From: Tricholoma matsutake
Taxonomy: Eukaryota > Basidiomycota > Agaricomycetes > Agaricales > Tricholomataceae
NCBI GenBank assembly: GCA_026075535.2
Contig: AP026543.1
Location: 10,974,001 to 11,038,000, forward strand
Direction: 5' to 3'
DNA: 64,000 bases
Shown: piece after piece, positions 10,733 through 23,154 of the stretch
Position numbering within the stretch: position 1 is the first letter of the stretch
Layout: the number at the start of each line of letters is the position of its first letter
Made by a program: the position numbers and the translations under genes
Notes under the pieces: generated by a model
The model's input: only the letters and a program-made list of their open reading frames with translations
The model's database searches: none
What the model was told of the DNA's origin: nothing

Positions 10733-11662
10733 CTAGTAGGTGTTGGATTGGTGCTTTTCTGGAGAGAACATACGGGTTCCGACTCTGGTAGATTCGTGAA
10801 GGAGGGGATTGTGCGAGATCGGAGTCAAGTTTGGGGTCATAATAGCTTTGCCTGTTCCTTTGAAGACTGGGTTTGGGTCCACTGCCATAGGCAAAGTGGG
10901 ATCCCCCCTGTCGTCCTGGTTTCCAACCTCCTCAGCCACTACGTCATGTCTGTTCTGTGGAGCTGCTTCCAGCCAAGTGCCCAGTAGTCCATCACTCTGT
11001 GGTTCCTCGAAGTGCATTGGTGAAAAATCCGGTGCAGATGCGAGGTGGACAGGGTTTCATCTGTGGTCAAGTGAACCTGGTGTGTCATTTGTCGCAGAAC
11101 GTTTGCGGCCCATCATAGCTGCCATGCCGACCTTTGAACTCGCCTGAGTTGTAGCGGTGTCCCGAGAGCCACCAGCATTCTCAGACAGGTCTGTTGGTCT
11201 GCCCGACTGCCTTGAGATCTTCCCGCTGCCTTCTAGCACTGGCTGCAGAACTTGATATTTATAGCTGACTGACAGCTTCATTCCAGGGGGTGCTTCGACA
11301 AGAGCTGGGCCAGGTGGGGTCGCCAGGGCACATTTTGACTTTGCTGAGGCTACACGGGTGGAACGCCGAATCCCAAATTGAGCTGCTCCTTCTGGAACTC
11401 TCACCTGATGGCTTGCCCTATTCCTTGTGCCTTTCCCCACCTCGACAGCTACATAGGGGTTCAAGAGAGGTTCAGAACCTTGCCCACTATCTGAGCTGTC
11501 AGCTGTCATTCCTGACTCAGTTATCCCTCTTGTCCCATGCTTCTCTGAGTTGCTTGCCATGCGTATGGGGTCTGAAATATACTGATACAAGACAAATGAA
11601 ATGTACAAAAAGAATGATATGAGAAGCAATGAGCAGCAGCCGCAAGGGAGAACTAGGGACAA
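10733..11662 (-). pseudogene. DIRS gag, N-terminal fragment
   Basis: Two frames, 11662-11057 and 11017-10733, are separated by a TGA and a frame change. The likely start is the Met of MASNSEKHGTRG near 11560; the hydrophobic run before it is probably untranslated leader. The sequence is Ser/Gly rich with no known enzyme domain. It is a partial copy of the gag at 19276-20432. Confidence 0.65.
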
Positions 11663-11805
11663 GAATCTACGCGTAACGATGGGAGCAAAAGGAAAAGGAA
11701 TGTGAACATCACATGACCCTGATGCGTCATAATTCTACCTTGCAAAACATCAGTACACTACACTCGTTCCTGGTTTGTCTACCTCCAAACAACGCTCTCA
11801 TGATA
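10733..11805 (-). mobile_element. DIRS-type retrotransposon, 5' fragment
   Basis: This matches the start of the DIRS element at 19040-24490. The untranslated leaders align (GAGTGTAGTGTAC then GTCATGTGATG), as do gag motifs (DSGQGS, GIRRSTR, DFSPMHFEEPQSDGLL). Only the leader and the first part of gag remain. The cut at about 10733 is exactly where the ankyrin array begins. Confidence 0.75.
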
Positions 11806-12608
11806 TGTCTCTTTAGGTTAGCCACATTCTTGTGGAAATAAATGAACAACATGCCAAACACGATGACATAATCTTTTAGTCGCATTGAACAATCACCACT
11901 GTGTACAGTGGATTGTGGGGTATATGAGCAAGAAGAGTCTACTGTTTAACAGCTGCTACTAAAATTGAGTGCACGTCGGCCAACATCCATCTGCGAAATA
12001 TCCGCAACAAGATCGCCCTGCTCCTCCAAATAAATGCGGTTAGTTCAACTAAATTTGCAAGCCTGATAAAATTCTGGCCACTTCTTGAATGAATCGATGC
12101 TTTGAAGATATTCTACAAGAAGAGCTTTATGTTCAGAATTGAAAGGCCCAGGATCCTTGAAAGACCCATCCATTTCAAATGTACGGAGAGCACACTCGAG
12201 CTGTGCCATTCAACATTGTGAGAAAAAGAAGGGCATATGAATGGAGAACATACCGAAACAACTTGGGGCCAGTCCAATCAGTCCACTAGGATGGCCATAA
12301 TCGATAAGCAAGTTATTCATGTACTACTTCCAAGGGGGTGTCACAAAAAAAATTAAGCACCCAGGGTTGAATTTTTTTTTAAGCTGACCTGGGCAAGACT
12401 GACTAACCAGTGTGTGAGCTAATTACTATATATAGGTACAGGCCAGCCGGTCCGAGTCACCAGCGCATCATCAATAGCTGTACTACCTCATCCTCGGCAT
12501 TTTCCTCAATGGTCTGACCCACAAGCCAGGTCCAATTACTGGTTGCATACTTGAGCCCTATATGCATAGAAGATGGTACTGAACTCATCTGTGAGTCTAT
12601 ATTCATCT
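11806..12608. other. No clear gene; one short frame
   Basis: A minus-strand frame at 12045-12209 reads MAQLECALRTFEMDGSF then PGPFNSEHKALLVEYLQ and continues in frame after a TGA with YLEEQGDLVADI. This looks like real but isolated protein sequence. It is too short to assign. The rest is AT-rich with two long A/T runs near 12350-12380. Confidence 0.4.
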
Positions 12609-15600
12609 TTAGGAGATGTGACTGACCCATTTTGTTTCACAACCAGGCCTTCTACAATGAATCACATCGCACTCGGCAGCAATTTCATCCTGTGTCACTA
12701 CAGCTCCACAAGTGCATTCTGAAAGCATGGTAAAATCTTGGGTATGATGTAGGCGACCAACCTGTGTCACAGGCGCCTTGTGTGTAAATGGGTTCTCCTC
12801 TCTCATACCTGGGCCCTGTTCTAGGCATGATAACTCATATGTTGCTATGGCTCATTCAGATGGGTTCTCAGGATTTGTGTCAGGCTCAAGTAGAGGTCTG
12901 GAGGGGAGATCTTGGGAGACAATGGTTGGGGTGACAGACTCAGAATGTGTCACTGTTTGGCTGTCATTTGAGCCACTGGTAGGGATCTTGGTGACATCTA
13001 TTTGTATCAGAGGGTATTGGTTCTGGGAGCCAAGGTAAGTTGCCATACATGTTATTTGTGTTGCAATGCTTACTGTGTCCTTGTTACCATATGTATCCAT
13101 ATCATTCTCTGCCCCAACATCCTTATCACCACCATCCCCATTGCCCACCTCTGTGTCACTCTCATCACTACTCCCTACAATAAGCCATTGCCTTGTGTGG
13201 AGTTGCTGTTGCTGTACATTAGGGTTGCTTAGTGCATATTCAGTGTCCTCATCACTACTTTCATCGCCATCGATATGTTGCTCATGATCCATCTCACTAT
13301 GTAATTAGACTGTAAGAAAATCAGTAATGATGTAGAATGCCAAATTATTACCGCAGTATGTAATGAGAGCTATGCACATCAAAAATCATTAGTGATGGGT
13401 TTGAGCTTTTCTTCCCTTTTTGCGTCCTCTTGATCTCATGGCATTTATCCCATATCTTCTTGAGTTCTTGTTTTTCTAAGTTGCCAATTTTCCACATATC
13501 CTCATTTTCTCTGAGTGAAACATGTGGATGCTTCAATTTGACATGATGTGGCATATTGTATCACCAAACAGCTGGTTCAGACTTTGAGCACCAAGGACAT
13601 ACAATTAGAACATTAGAGCAGGGGCTTGAGGATGTAGATGATGCCACAACAGAATAGCAGAAGGTCAAGAGGTTGGCACATGTGGATTTTTTATAGTCTA
13701 TTTGAACTCCTGAGTTTGCGCCCTTCCCCTTCTTTAGGTGAAATGTACAGTGAGGCAAAGGATAGAGACACAACCCACAAGGTTCTGATGCAGCATTGGT
13801 TTTTGAATCAAAGTGAAAATGGCCTGCCATGTGTGCAAGTACCCCTGGACCCAATAATAGAAGCTCCAGTGCTGGTAAGCAGTTTGGACATTGGCTTCCC
13901 TTGACTAGTTCTTTCTGCTTTCTTGCATCCTTGCAGACAAAGCACACCTTACCTGGTAGATATATTCAGTGAAGTTTGGCGCTACGAATAATATGAGGTC
14001 ATCTTACCAGATGTCTTGCAATAAGGAAAATTGTTTGATCTTTTCACTTTAGCAAGGCTTTTAGCAGATTCAGAGGTCAGACATTCCAGAAGACTTGATC
14101 CTATTGCCATCAAGACATCACTTTCAAACAGATAAAATAGCTCACCCAGATTGTGAGTGCATATTGCTGGGTCCAGTGGTTCCACAAGTTGTCCAGTAAC
14201 ATGATAACTTGATCCATATTTCCAAGACCAGCACCAGTCATTCTTCTCTTCTGGATCGTTGTCGAAAGTGGCAGACCAAAAAGAAGATCTGATAGGAAAT
14301 TTGAATTGTTGGATCGGATAGGAATTCCAGTGCCACATGTTCGACATGTTTCAAGTCCAATACAATGTCATTAACCTCTCCAATGCATACAAAGAAATGT
14401 CCTTCACACTTGACTAAGGTTGCAATCGGAGAATCAAGCCTGAGACTGAGTTCATCTGAAGCAGAAGCATCATCATCAACAATATCCAGATAAAAATCCC
14501 ACTTAACAGCATAACACAGAACATTCACGACATGTTTGAGGTGATCTCATGAGCCTGGCATTTTGAAATTCTTAAATATTTGATTAAGATATCAAGCCTT
14601 GTAGACCCTCTTTCCCTCAAGGTTGAACGCACAGATCATGTTTTGTGCTTGGTTCTTCTTCTGCAACAGCATCCCGCTGAGGTGGAGGTGCTGAGCTGGA
14701 GACTGTGGTTTCATCAAAATCTTCTGTGGTGTCATCATAATCGTCTGCATCATGCTCAGCCTTTACCATATGCGACTCGGGAGACAGGGAGTGTTTGAAG
14801 GTTTCAAGAATGAGAGCTTCGCCATCAGATGCTACACAAATTGTCCTCAATCTTGTCTTACAGCTACCTTCTAGAGTTGTCTGAATCAACTGAGCATGCT
14901 TAGCACCTGTTTCCTGCTTGCATGATCCAGACACAAGGATTGGTCAAGCACTGTATATTTGAGTTTCATTGCTGAGCAATCCAAGGGCACCCATGGTAGC
15001 CTGGAACTGATGTAAGCAGCGATAATGGATGAGAAGATAACGATAACTTGAACATACCTCCACTGCAAGATGAACATCTCCTGCATGGATACTTTCCATC
15101 AGCATATCTGCCTCATGTCTTGAAGTGTATTCTAGGCTAGTATGGGATCCATGCTCTCAGCAAACCCCCAAGATCATGTTTGACTTATCATCCCACTGAG
15201 GTTGTTCCTCAACCTTCAACTCATCAAACATCAAGATCTGATAGACCACACCTTGGGTTTCAACAATATCCTGAATGCCTTCAAGACACACTGCAACATT
15301 TGTCTCGACTTCAGCTTTGGTGGGTTGACCTGGAGATGCCATGATCGGTGACAAGATGGTATGGTGGTGGAGGGTACTGAGTGATGGTGGATTCAATGAT
15401 CGGTGAGCAATTCCTGCAACTTGAGCCCCACCCAAGCACCATAGGAGCAAACCTCACAGTGCATCCTCTTCAGTATAATTTTCAGTTTGATAGACCTTCT
15501 GAGCAGTGTGATTGTACAGTTCTAACATCCCCCAAATCCCCATCTTTGCAGCAAGACCCACACATACAAGATGATCAATGCGCTCGACCTTTCCACTTCC

Positions 15601-16866
15601 AATTGCCATCATCCACTCCTTGTGGCTCTCCAGTGCTGCTGCCTTCCCAATGAGCTTTTGTGCATCATTTAACTTTCAAAGATGCAGAGCCTCAACCTGG
15701 TGAGTTCTCTGTTGTATGATCTTAACTAGTCCTCCAACCCCATGATATGCCAGTCTCGAGTTTTCATGCACTCCACGCTCCATCCAGTCCAGAACGCCTT
15801 GCAATGTTGGATTCTTGGTAAGTGCATCACAACTTGGACATCTTTGGTCACTGGCTCTCATATTTCTCTCGCAGTTTTGTGCATGAAGGATAAGTGTCCC
15901 ATTTGTAGTGGAATAGTTCCAAGGGTCACCTATCTCGTCATGTAGACCAAACGGGTAGGTACTGTGGACACTTTTCCCAGGGGTGACATCAACCATGACT
16001 CCAATACAGGCTGACACATCTAAAATAGGAAGGTTCACCCTGCTACTGTGACCCTGGACATGCACATCTCCATCTGGAGGATCTGGTAGCAAATCAACAT
16101 CAATCGGTGATGATGGTTGAAGCTGAGGATGGTTGGTAACTTCCAGCATGCCAGTGGTAGTTGATGGTGATCTGATCATCAAGTTAGTTGTATCATATGT
16201 TTTCAGCTGAACAATCACTGACACTTCATCCATAGCTCGCATCAACCTCTCAACCTTATTCTCAATCAATCCTCCCCATATTCCATGATGAACAACCAAG
16301 TATTCAAGTAGGTGATGAAGCCCAATCAATCCCTTATCACCAACTCTAACCAGCTCCTGTAATTCTTCCAGCCGCTTTTGCAGCACCATATCCAGAAGTC
16401 CATTAAACTTCTCCCATGCATCTTCATCTTCACCAATGCAGCCAACTGGATCACCAGAGAACTGTGCTAGTGGATGATCATCAGTGGCTTCACCAACAGA
16501 GGTAGGAAGCATTTTGATTTGATCATGGAATCTGGATAGGATCTGATGCGCCTCTAGACAGCCATTCAAGATGGTAGAGTTGGCAATCGGTATGATGTTT
16601 GAAGTCATATGACTGCTGGGCTGACTCAGAGATGCTTGTATGAGTGATGGCAAAGTGACCTTGGGTGGAATAGGAGACATGCATGGCCTAAAAAGGTTGC
16701 ACATAGAACTCTGGAGCTTTTTGAGCATCTTTGTATTGCCTAGCTACTTCTTATTAGCCTTGCATTTCTCACTCCCCCTGTGGCATGCCAAGTTGGCCAT
16801 ACCAACCAACCCAAGCTTGATGATGGTGTTGCAATCTGGGCACGTAACGCTATTGTTCGCATCCAT
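12609..16866 (-). pseudogene. Large broken gene of an expanded mushroom family (function unknown)
   Basis: The reading begins at the ATG at 16866 with a zinc-ribbon-like CPDCNTIIKLGLVGMANL, then a second CPSCDALTKNPTLQGVLDWM. It goes on through LLLWCLGGAQVAGIAHRSLN, FDELKVEEQPQWDDKSNMILG, EYTSRHEADMLMESIHAGD and RTICVASDGEALIL. It then jumps, apparently by an internal deletion near 14780, to VKCEGHFFVCIGEVND, PYCKTSGKM, MCFVCKDARKQ, EPCGLCLYPLPHC, and ends with an acidic region and CTCGAVVTQDEIAAECDV. I recall this block order from a very large Agaricomycete family that is probably carried by transposons. Many stops and frame changes show it is dead. Confidence 0.6.
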
Positions 16867-18135
16867 GGTAAGCTAATTCTGATATTAGGAGGCTAAGCAA
16901 GTTATAGATGACTACATCATACCATGCTGCCTGACTCTTGACACATGTGGTGATTGTAGAATGGGGAGGTTACCAGGCGGCTCCAGCTGACAGGGAATTT
17001 GCAAAATTGCACAACATCACATTGCTCAATATGAAATTTGCAATAATTAGGGGGTTTTGAGACCTTAGTTTAAGATATCTGTGTTTGCAAAGTGTTCAGA
17101 CACTGAAAGAACAACCTCCAACCATATTAAAAATTGACCTCCAAAAAAAAATTTAAGGACCTCTTCAGGGGGACTAACCAACCCCATATCAGAAATTCAT
17201 CATGTGACACCTCCTTGTTGACCACGTCAAACCATCACTAGTGACATTGATCAAACTTTGAACCACATCACATGACTCAGAAACCACCTCGAAACATCCT
17301 ACTAGCCCTACAAACCACCATTGAGCACCTTTGACCTATATCGATTGCCATTAAATGTTGTTGACCAACATCAAGCGTTATTGACCAATATCAAGAACTT
17401 TGAACAATATTGAGCACTGAGTTTCCTATTCTGGTGATCATTGACTATGCACTAGGAGTGTCTCATCCCATGCCCAGACCTGCTGACAGTTTGATCAGCC
17501 TTGTTCCGAGCTACTATCGCATACAGAACCTGCTGGATGGACTATCATGATATTTAGTGCAGTTCCTACACAAAGGACAGTCTCCTTTTAGTTTCCTTTT
17601 CTTACTATTCCTTCGTCAGATAATATATCTTCCTCTTGTTTGAATCCCAGTCTCATTTTGGCCTCCTGATCCATTTTCATATCTTTTTGCCTCATGTTCC
17701 TACACATGTTTCCTATACCTTTTTTGGAAGTTTCTCTTAAAGCTTGTACTATCTACTTTCAAAAACAAGAAATTGTCTACACAGATTGAGTTGCATTAAG
17801 TCTTAAGAGTTCAAACTCTTCTCTAGAATCTAAATCTTTTACAAGTTTTCTCAATCATTGAGAAACCTGTTTGACCATCATTGCTCTCATTTGATCTTTG
17901 TTCTACTTGGTCGTTGCACTCTAAACAGCCCTGACACATTCCTGTTTATTGTCTATTGCCTTTGAATATCATTGTCCTTCGATAAATTCCTCAATATTTC
18001 CACATTGTTTGCCATTGTCCTCATCAATCTTCATCAATATCATTCAATATCACATTGGACCTCCCCAACCACTGTCTACTCTCCTCAAACTACATTTATG
18101 GCTGATATTAACCAGTTAGTATACAATTGGTCTGA
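16867..18135. other. AT-rich, no gene; short repeats
   Basis: I see no coding frame. Between about 17190 and 17420 there are loose repeats of TTGACCAATATCAAG / TTGACCAACATCAAG type together with TTGA-CC-A-CATCA variants. The remainder is pyrimidine-rich simple sequence. Confidence 0.55.
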
Positions 18136-18615
18136 CTAGTGACATTCAGAATGTCTTGCACCCTTCTCTCTGACTTGTGTTACATCATCAATTGCCTCAT
18201 CAGCATATTTGGTGGTTTTTCCAGGTTGAGTATCATCAACATGCTCTTTACCACCCTTCCCAGAAGCATGTTTCTCCAAGGATTCCTGGCATGCAGGGCT
18301 TTGCCTCCCCCAATGAGACATAAGAGCTTTGCAATAGAGATTAGATTCAGTCTTGGAAGGCATAGAATATAGAAACATTAGCACTGTGCCACTAGAGAAA
18401 GGATGAACAGATTGTGTGGGGGCGAGTGGAGAAGGCCAGCAGATAATGGGTATTCTGACAGGAATTTGGAGAGTGGGCTGTTTCACAATGGGGTTGCCAA
18501 TGGGAATAGTGTCACCTGGAACAGTTTGTGATACAGCACATGGATGAGGCTGAGAAGACACAGTGGGAGGCATATTCTTTTCTGTTATCAAAGGGCTATG
18601 TGGGAGATAGAACAA
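18136..18615 (-). CDS. Hypothetical ORF, doubtful
   Basis: A 159-codon frame, Pro/Ser rich in the first half and Lys/Glu/Asp rich at the end (GKGGKEHVDDTQPGK). It has no domain I recognise, no intron signals and no neighbours that suggest a role. It could be chance or a gene remnant. Confidence 0.25.
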   Translation of the reverse strand: MFYLPHSPLITEKNMPPTVSSQPHPCAVSQTVPGDTIPIGNPIVKQPTLQIPVRIPIICWPSPLAPTQSVHPFSSGTVLMFLYSMPSKTESNLYCKALMSHWGRQSPACQESLEKHASGKGGKEHVDDTQPGKTTKYADEAIDDVTQVREKGARHSECH

Positions 18616-18819
18616 TTCACCTCAGCGGAAGGAACCTGGCCTTGCATGACCTGCAAGACTCTGGGGTTCTGTTAGAGGTGGTTCTTGCAGAATACTGCAG
18701 TCAGGGTGGTCAGAAGCAATGAAGGAATAGGTTTGAATGAGTGGAATTGTGTCTGCTTGAATGAATTTAATAAGCTTGAGCTTGAAGCTGCAGAGACATG
18801 GAGCAGTGGAGTGCATGTG

Positions 18820-18985
18820 TGGAGAAGTTCTGCAGCCAGCGGAAGACAGCAGTGGGGTGTGTATGCATGCTAACATGCATGCATTGAGCTATGCATATCG
18901 TGAGACATTGATGCACTTGTGCACAGATGCAACAGAACACACTGTGCATGCGTGCACGCACATGCACATATGGTTGTGTGCTTCA
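18820..18985. repeat. Alternating purine-pyrimidine tract (TGCATG-rich)
   Basis: The stretch is dense in TGCATG, GCACGCACATGCACAT and similar steps, partly self-complementary. Such sequence can adopt unusual DNA forms, but nothing here shows a role. It lies just upstream of the DIRS element. Confidence 0.45.
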
Positions 18986-19275
18986 TAATGCGAACAAATC
19001 CCACATCTCACATTGCTTACACAAAGTTTAAGACCATTCACAATATCATGAGATGTTGTTAGATGTTGTTCGGCTCAACTGGGTTCAGTTAGTGGAGGTA
19101 GACGAATAAGGCACGAGTGTAGTGTACAGACATTTTGCATAGTAGAATTCTGACGTGTTTGGGTCATGTGATGGCACCTCGGTCTTTTCACTCAACTTCC
19201 ATCTGCTCTACATAGCCAGTTGCATATTCTCCTACTCGCTGCTGCTGAGTCCGGTTTTGTCATCTAGTTTTTCGC

Positions 19276-20432
19276 ATGGTGAGCAGTTCAGCTCAGCAGG
19301 GAACATGCAGTTTCAGCAGACAGTCACGATCACGGACCACGGCAGCCAGTCCAGATAGTGGGCAAGGTTCTGGATCCTTGTCTGATGCTTATGTGGCCAT
19401 AGGAGTGGAAGAAGGTTTGAGGGAGACCAAGGGACAACAAGTGAAGGCTCCGGAAGGTTTGGCTTCTCTGGGCATACGAAGGTCGACTCGGGGGTGGCAT
19501 CAAGAAGGGTGAACTCTGTGCAAGCAGGGCCGATGCTTATCAAGGCACCTCCAGGGGTGAAGCCAGCTGTGGGATACCTATATGAAGTTTTACTGCCTGT
19601 AGGAGAATAGGGCGAGAAGGCACCGGGGTTGCTGGGCGAGCTGAAGGATGTGTCTGGAAAGGTTGTTGACTCTCGGGACTTCACCGCAATCCAGGCAAGT
19701 TCGAAGGCCCTCCCAGTAGTAGAGGTCAGTCGAAAGCGGACGGCAACCAGCAAAGTGCCAGGGTCCTTGGAACGCTCTCAGATCCCTCCCCCTCTGGCTT
19801 CAGCAGCAGATTTCTCACCCACACACTTTGACGAACCGCAGAGCGGGGGCTTGCTCGATGCGTGGCAGGACAAGATGGTAACGAATGAGCAGGCAGCGGG
19901 GCAGTGGGTGACAGGTGTTGGGGGGAAGCTTCCCTCGCCAATGGCAGTTGAACCAGAGGCATTGACATGGGCAGAGAAAGGGAAAGGAAAGGCAATTGTG
20001 ACCCCAGCATCAAGTTTGGTGGTCAAGAACCCTTTTCATCATGGGCTAACACAGGATGTCTTCCGCATGCACGATGCAGATGCAGCTTGGTCGGCAGTGC
20101 AGGGCCAGGTGCCACCAGAAGACAAACACCGCCCGACAGGTTATACCCCAGTAGGCGGAGTCGCATACAAGGTTGTCTCCCCCAAAGCTAAGGGATCGAG
20201 TGCTGGGAGGAGGCTGTTTATGGAGTACTGGGGGGACACGCAAGGTGAATCCCATACACTGCTGAATCTACTGCAGGCAGGGCCACATAGTGCCCAGGAT
20301 GCTGCAGTGGCACACATACAGCTAGGAGAGCATACTCCTCTTCCTGTGGTGGCAGTGCATGTGCACACAGTGCCAGGACTGCAGGGTCCTCATACTGCTA
20401 CAGCAGCTTGTATGCGCGAAAAACCAGGTTAG
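19276..20432 (+). pseudogene. DIRS gag-like ORF1
   Basis: The start at 19276 (MVSSSAQQGT) runs in one frame to 19512, then an extra G in a G-run near 19490 shifts it. The rest reads from about 19490 to 20432 through GVKPAVGYLYEVLLP, a TAG near 19606, DFSPTHFDEPQSGGLLDAW and GEHTPLPVVAVHVHTV. It matches the fragment at 10733-11662 block by block. No enzymatic domain is visible, and its role as a particle protein is inferred from position. Confidence 0.65.
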
Positions 20433-20449
20433 TGAACTTGGTTATTGTA

Positions 20450-21367
20450 TGGCAGCATGCCCTCACTCTACTGCAATGACAGGTGTCTCTGCTGATTCGC
20501 ATACAAATACAGTGTCGAGCATGCGCGAGCATGAAGCAGCAGGCAAATTTACATGGGCTCCCATATATGCACCCCAGATGTCTGAACCAACATTCGCTGT
20601 TGTGACCCAGTCAAACAAACATACCCAGCTGAATCAATACACAGACATCTGGTGTTGGGTGATGAAAGCGAGGCCAACAGTTGGAAGGCAGCACGATGCG
20701 CAGCCATGTTCTCTGATTTCTTCAGCACGATAGCAGCACGGCCCGACTTCACAATCGACTGGTCTTCATACAGGGGCTACATCATCAAGAACTACACTTC
20801 TTGGGTTGGTCGGAGGAACAATTCTTACGGGCTAATTTTCAATGAGAGCGTTTTCCACCAGTACAAAATGAAGAATCTATGCTCGAGCACTTGAAGCAAC
20901 AGGCAGGCGGCTCACTTGGTCCGAAGGTGGGTGGTGGCCAGGTGGGAGGCAGCAGCTTTATAGGGAACAACAGTTCGGTGGGGGGTGCTAGCTTAATGGG
21001 CGGCAGTAGTTATTCCAGTGGGCAAGGTAGGGGGCGTGGGGCTTACAATGGATCCCAGGTCAACTCCTTTTGGGGAGGAGGCCACCAGCAGTTTTTACCA
21101 CCTTCCTTTTGCACCCACCAAGCTTCTTCTGTGATCAAGTGTTTTCTCTGTGCTGGACCCCACACCTATAGAGAACACCAAGGTAGTGCAAAGTGTTTGG
21201 TCCTCGGCGAGCATGGAAAATGGGTCGACAAGGCCTTGGGCAATCAGATCATCTGTATCGCTTTCAACATCAGTCCGTCCGGCTGCAGGCGACCCACCTG
21301 CAACTTCAGCCACTCATGTTCATTGTGTGGTGGCCTCTCACATGGGTCTGACAAATGCAGTGTCTGA
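20450..21367 (+). pseudogene. DIRS gag C-terminal region with Cys/His motifs
   Basis: The first piece contains DESEANSWKAARCAAMFSDF and IDWSSYRGYII. The second, from 20879, is Gly/Ser rich (likely an RNA-binding linker) and ends with Cys-rich motifs CFLCAGPHTYREH and CNFSHSCSLCGGLSHGSDKC, the last of them CX2C-X5-H-X4-C. These are nucleocapsid-like zinc-binding motifs. A frame change separates the two pieces near 20879. The end overlaps the start of the reverse transcriptase frame. Confidence 0.65.
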
Positions 21368-23087
21368 CGACATCTTCCCGATTATCACAAAACTTAAACC
21401 AGATGCATGGGATTGTGCTCTCAAGGATGCGGGCATCATGGGGGAGTTTCAGGATATTCCAGTGGGCCTCCGGGAAGGTTTCCACTGCAGCTTAGAAAAT
21501 TTTTCATTGTCATGCACACCCATCCCACCAAATCATTACATTTCGGAAGAAGATGAAGAATTCATGATAGCAAAGTACGTGGAAGAAATTAAGCTTGGTA
21601 GATTATTGCAAGGTTATGAGCCAGATACACTTTTCTCGTTAATTGGACATTTTCGCACAGCACCTCTCGCAGTTATCGACCAGGGCAACGGTAAACAACG
21701 TGTCATTGTAAACCACTCTTTTCCAAAGAATACATGCTGCATTGATCTTGAGGCTCCCTCGCCTGACTCAGCTAACAAAACTATTATTGACCCCATGACA
21801 ACCTCTATTAACACGATTATCGACTCTACAAAGTTCCAGTGTGCTTGGGGATCATTCTCTGAGTGTTATCTTTTGGTGGCTGACGCGCCTGAAGGAACCC
21901 AGGCAGCTGTGTTTGATGTCGATGCCACATTCCGAAACATCCCCACTCACCCTTCAGCATGCCATTTCCTGGCCATAATGATGAAAGGGTTGATCCATCT
22001 CGACCATGTATTGAATTTTGGAGCATCGCCGTCACCTGGAATTTTCGGCCGAGTTGCGGACGCCATGGTCTGAATACTCATCAGTCGGGGCGTTGAAGCA
22101 GTCCTTAAATGGGTGGATGACTTTATCTTCCTACACTACCCATCTCGGCACCTACCTGACAGATCTTTTCAATATTCGTACATGTCTGACCTTGTCTGGG
22201 GGATTGCTGAAGAGCTGGGGTGGCCATGGGCACCTGAAAAATTTGTCGACTTTGCGCCGGCTTTCATGTATATTGGCTTTTGGTGGGACCTGGAGGCGAA
22301 GAAGGTGGAGCTACCTGGGAAGAAGAAGGCAAAGTACCTGGGGCAAATAGCCGATTGGACGTGAGGCTCAGTTCATAGTGCGAAAGCGGCGGAGAAGGTG
22401 ATAGGCATGCTGAACCATGTCTGCTTGGTTGTTCCAGAGGGGCGTTCAAGGATGGTTTCACTCTACAAGTTTCGGGGCAGCTTCAGAGCAGGGCGATCTC
22501 GGGAGGTGAAGCATAAGCTCACAGCATTAGCAGCGGAGGATATAGACTGGTGGAGGCGATGCTTGCAGGGTGACTTCGTAGGGATGAAGATAATCCACCC
22601 CCCGGAACCATCAGAGACAAAGCTCTTTGTGGACGCGTCGACTGGGTGGGGCATTGGACTGGTTATTGATGGCAGATGGTTGGCATGGCAATTCAAGGAG
22701 GGATGGAACTCAGAGGGGTGGGAGATCAGGTGGGGTGAGATGGTAGCAGTGGAACTGGCAGTTTGGACACTGGTTACCGTGAAATTCTCTGGCAAGCATA
22801 TCATTATACGTTCCGATAACCAAGGGGTGGTGGGTGCATTGAAAGCAGGCAGATCACGAGGTACCCAGCAGAACGCCATTTTACGCGAGATCATCAAGCT
22901 CATTCAGGAGCACAACCTCTGGATTTCAGCAATCTGGATACCCACATCGGAGAACCCTGCGGATAACCCATCGAGAGGAGTGCTGGCTGATAAGAAGGCT
23001 CTATATGCGTTTCCCCCTAAGTTGCCTTTCCATTTAGCGAGATTTGTACATAATGCAGTAGATTACCACGATCAACGAATGGTTTGA
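21352..23087 (+). pseudogene. DIRS reverse transcriptase-RNase H
   Basis: A single frame copies RNA into DNA and removes the template. Reverse transcriptase blocks include FRTAPLAVIDQGNGKQRVIV (finger region) and the catalytic WVDDFIF with the Asp pair at 22116-22121. RNase H follows: LFVDASTGWG (Asp), EMVAVELAVW (Glu), IRSDNQGVVGAL (Asp), ENPADNPSRG (Asp). The frame is broken only by TGA at 22071 (before ILISRGVE) and 22362 (before GSVHSAKAA), both where Arg is expected. The gag frame ends within it, and the frames differ. Confidence 0.8.
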
Positions 23088-23154
23088 TATATTGACATAG
23101 GGCAGATGCAGACCATTTCCATTTCAAACAAGACAATCACCAAACACCATCGCG

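Noticed and set aside
18820..18985. Regulatory operator made of TGCATG palindromes
   Set aside because: The motif is low-complexity and there is no adjacent gene whose start it could control.
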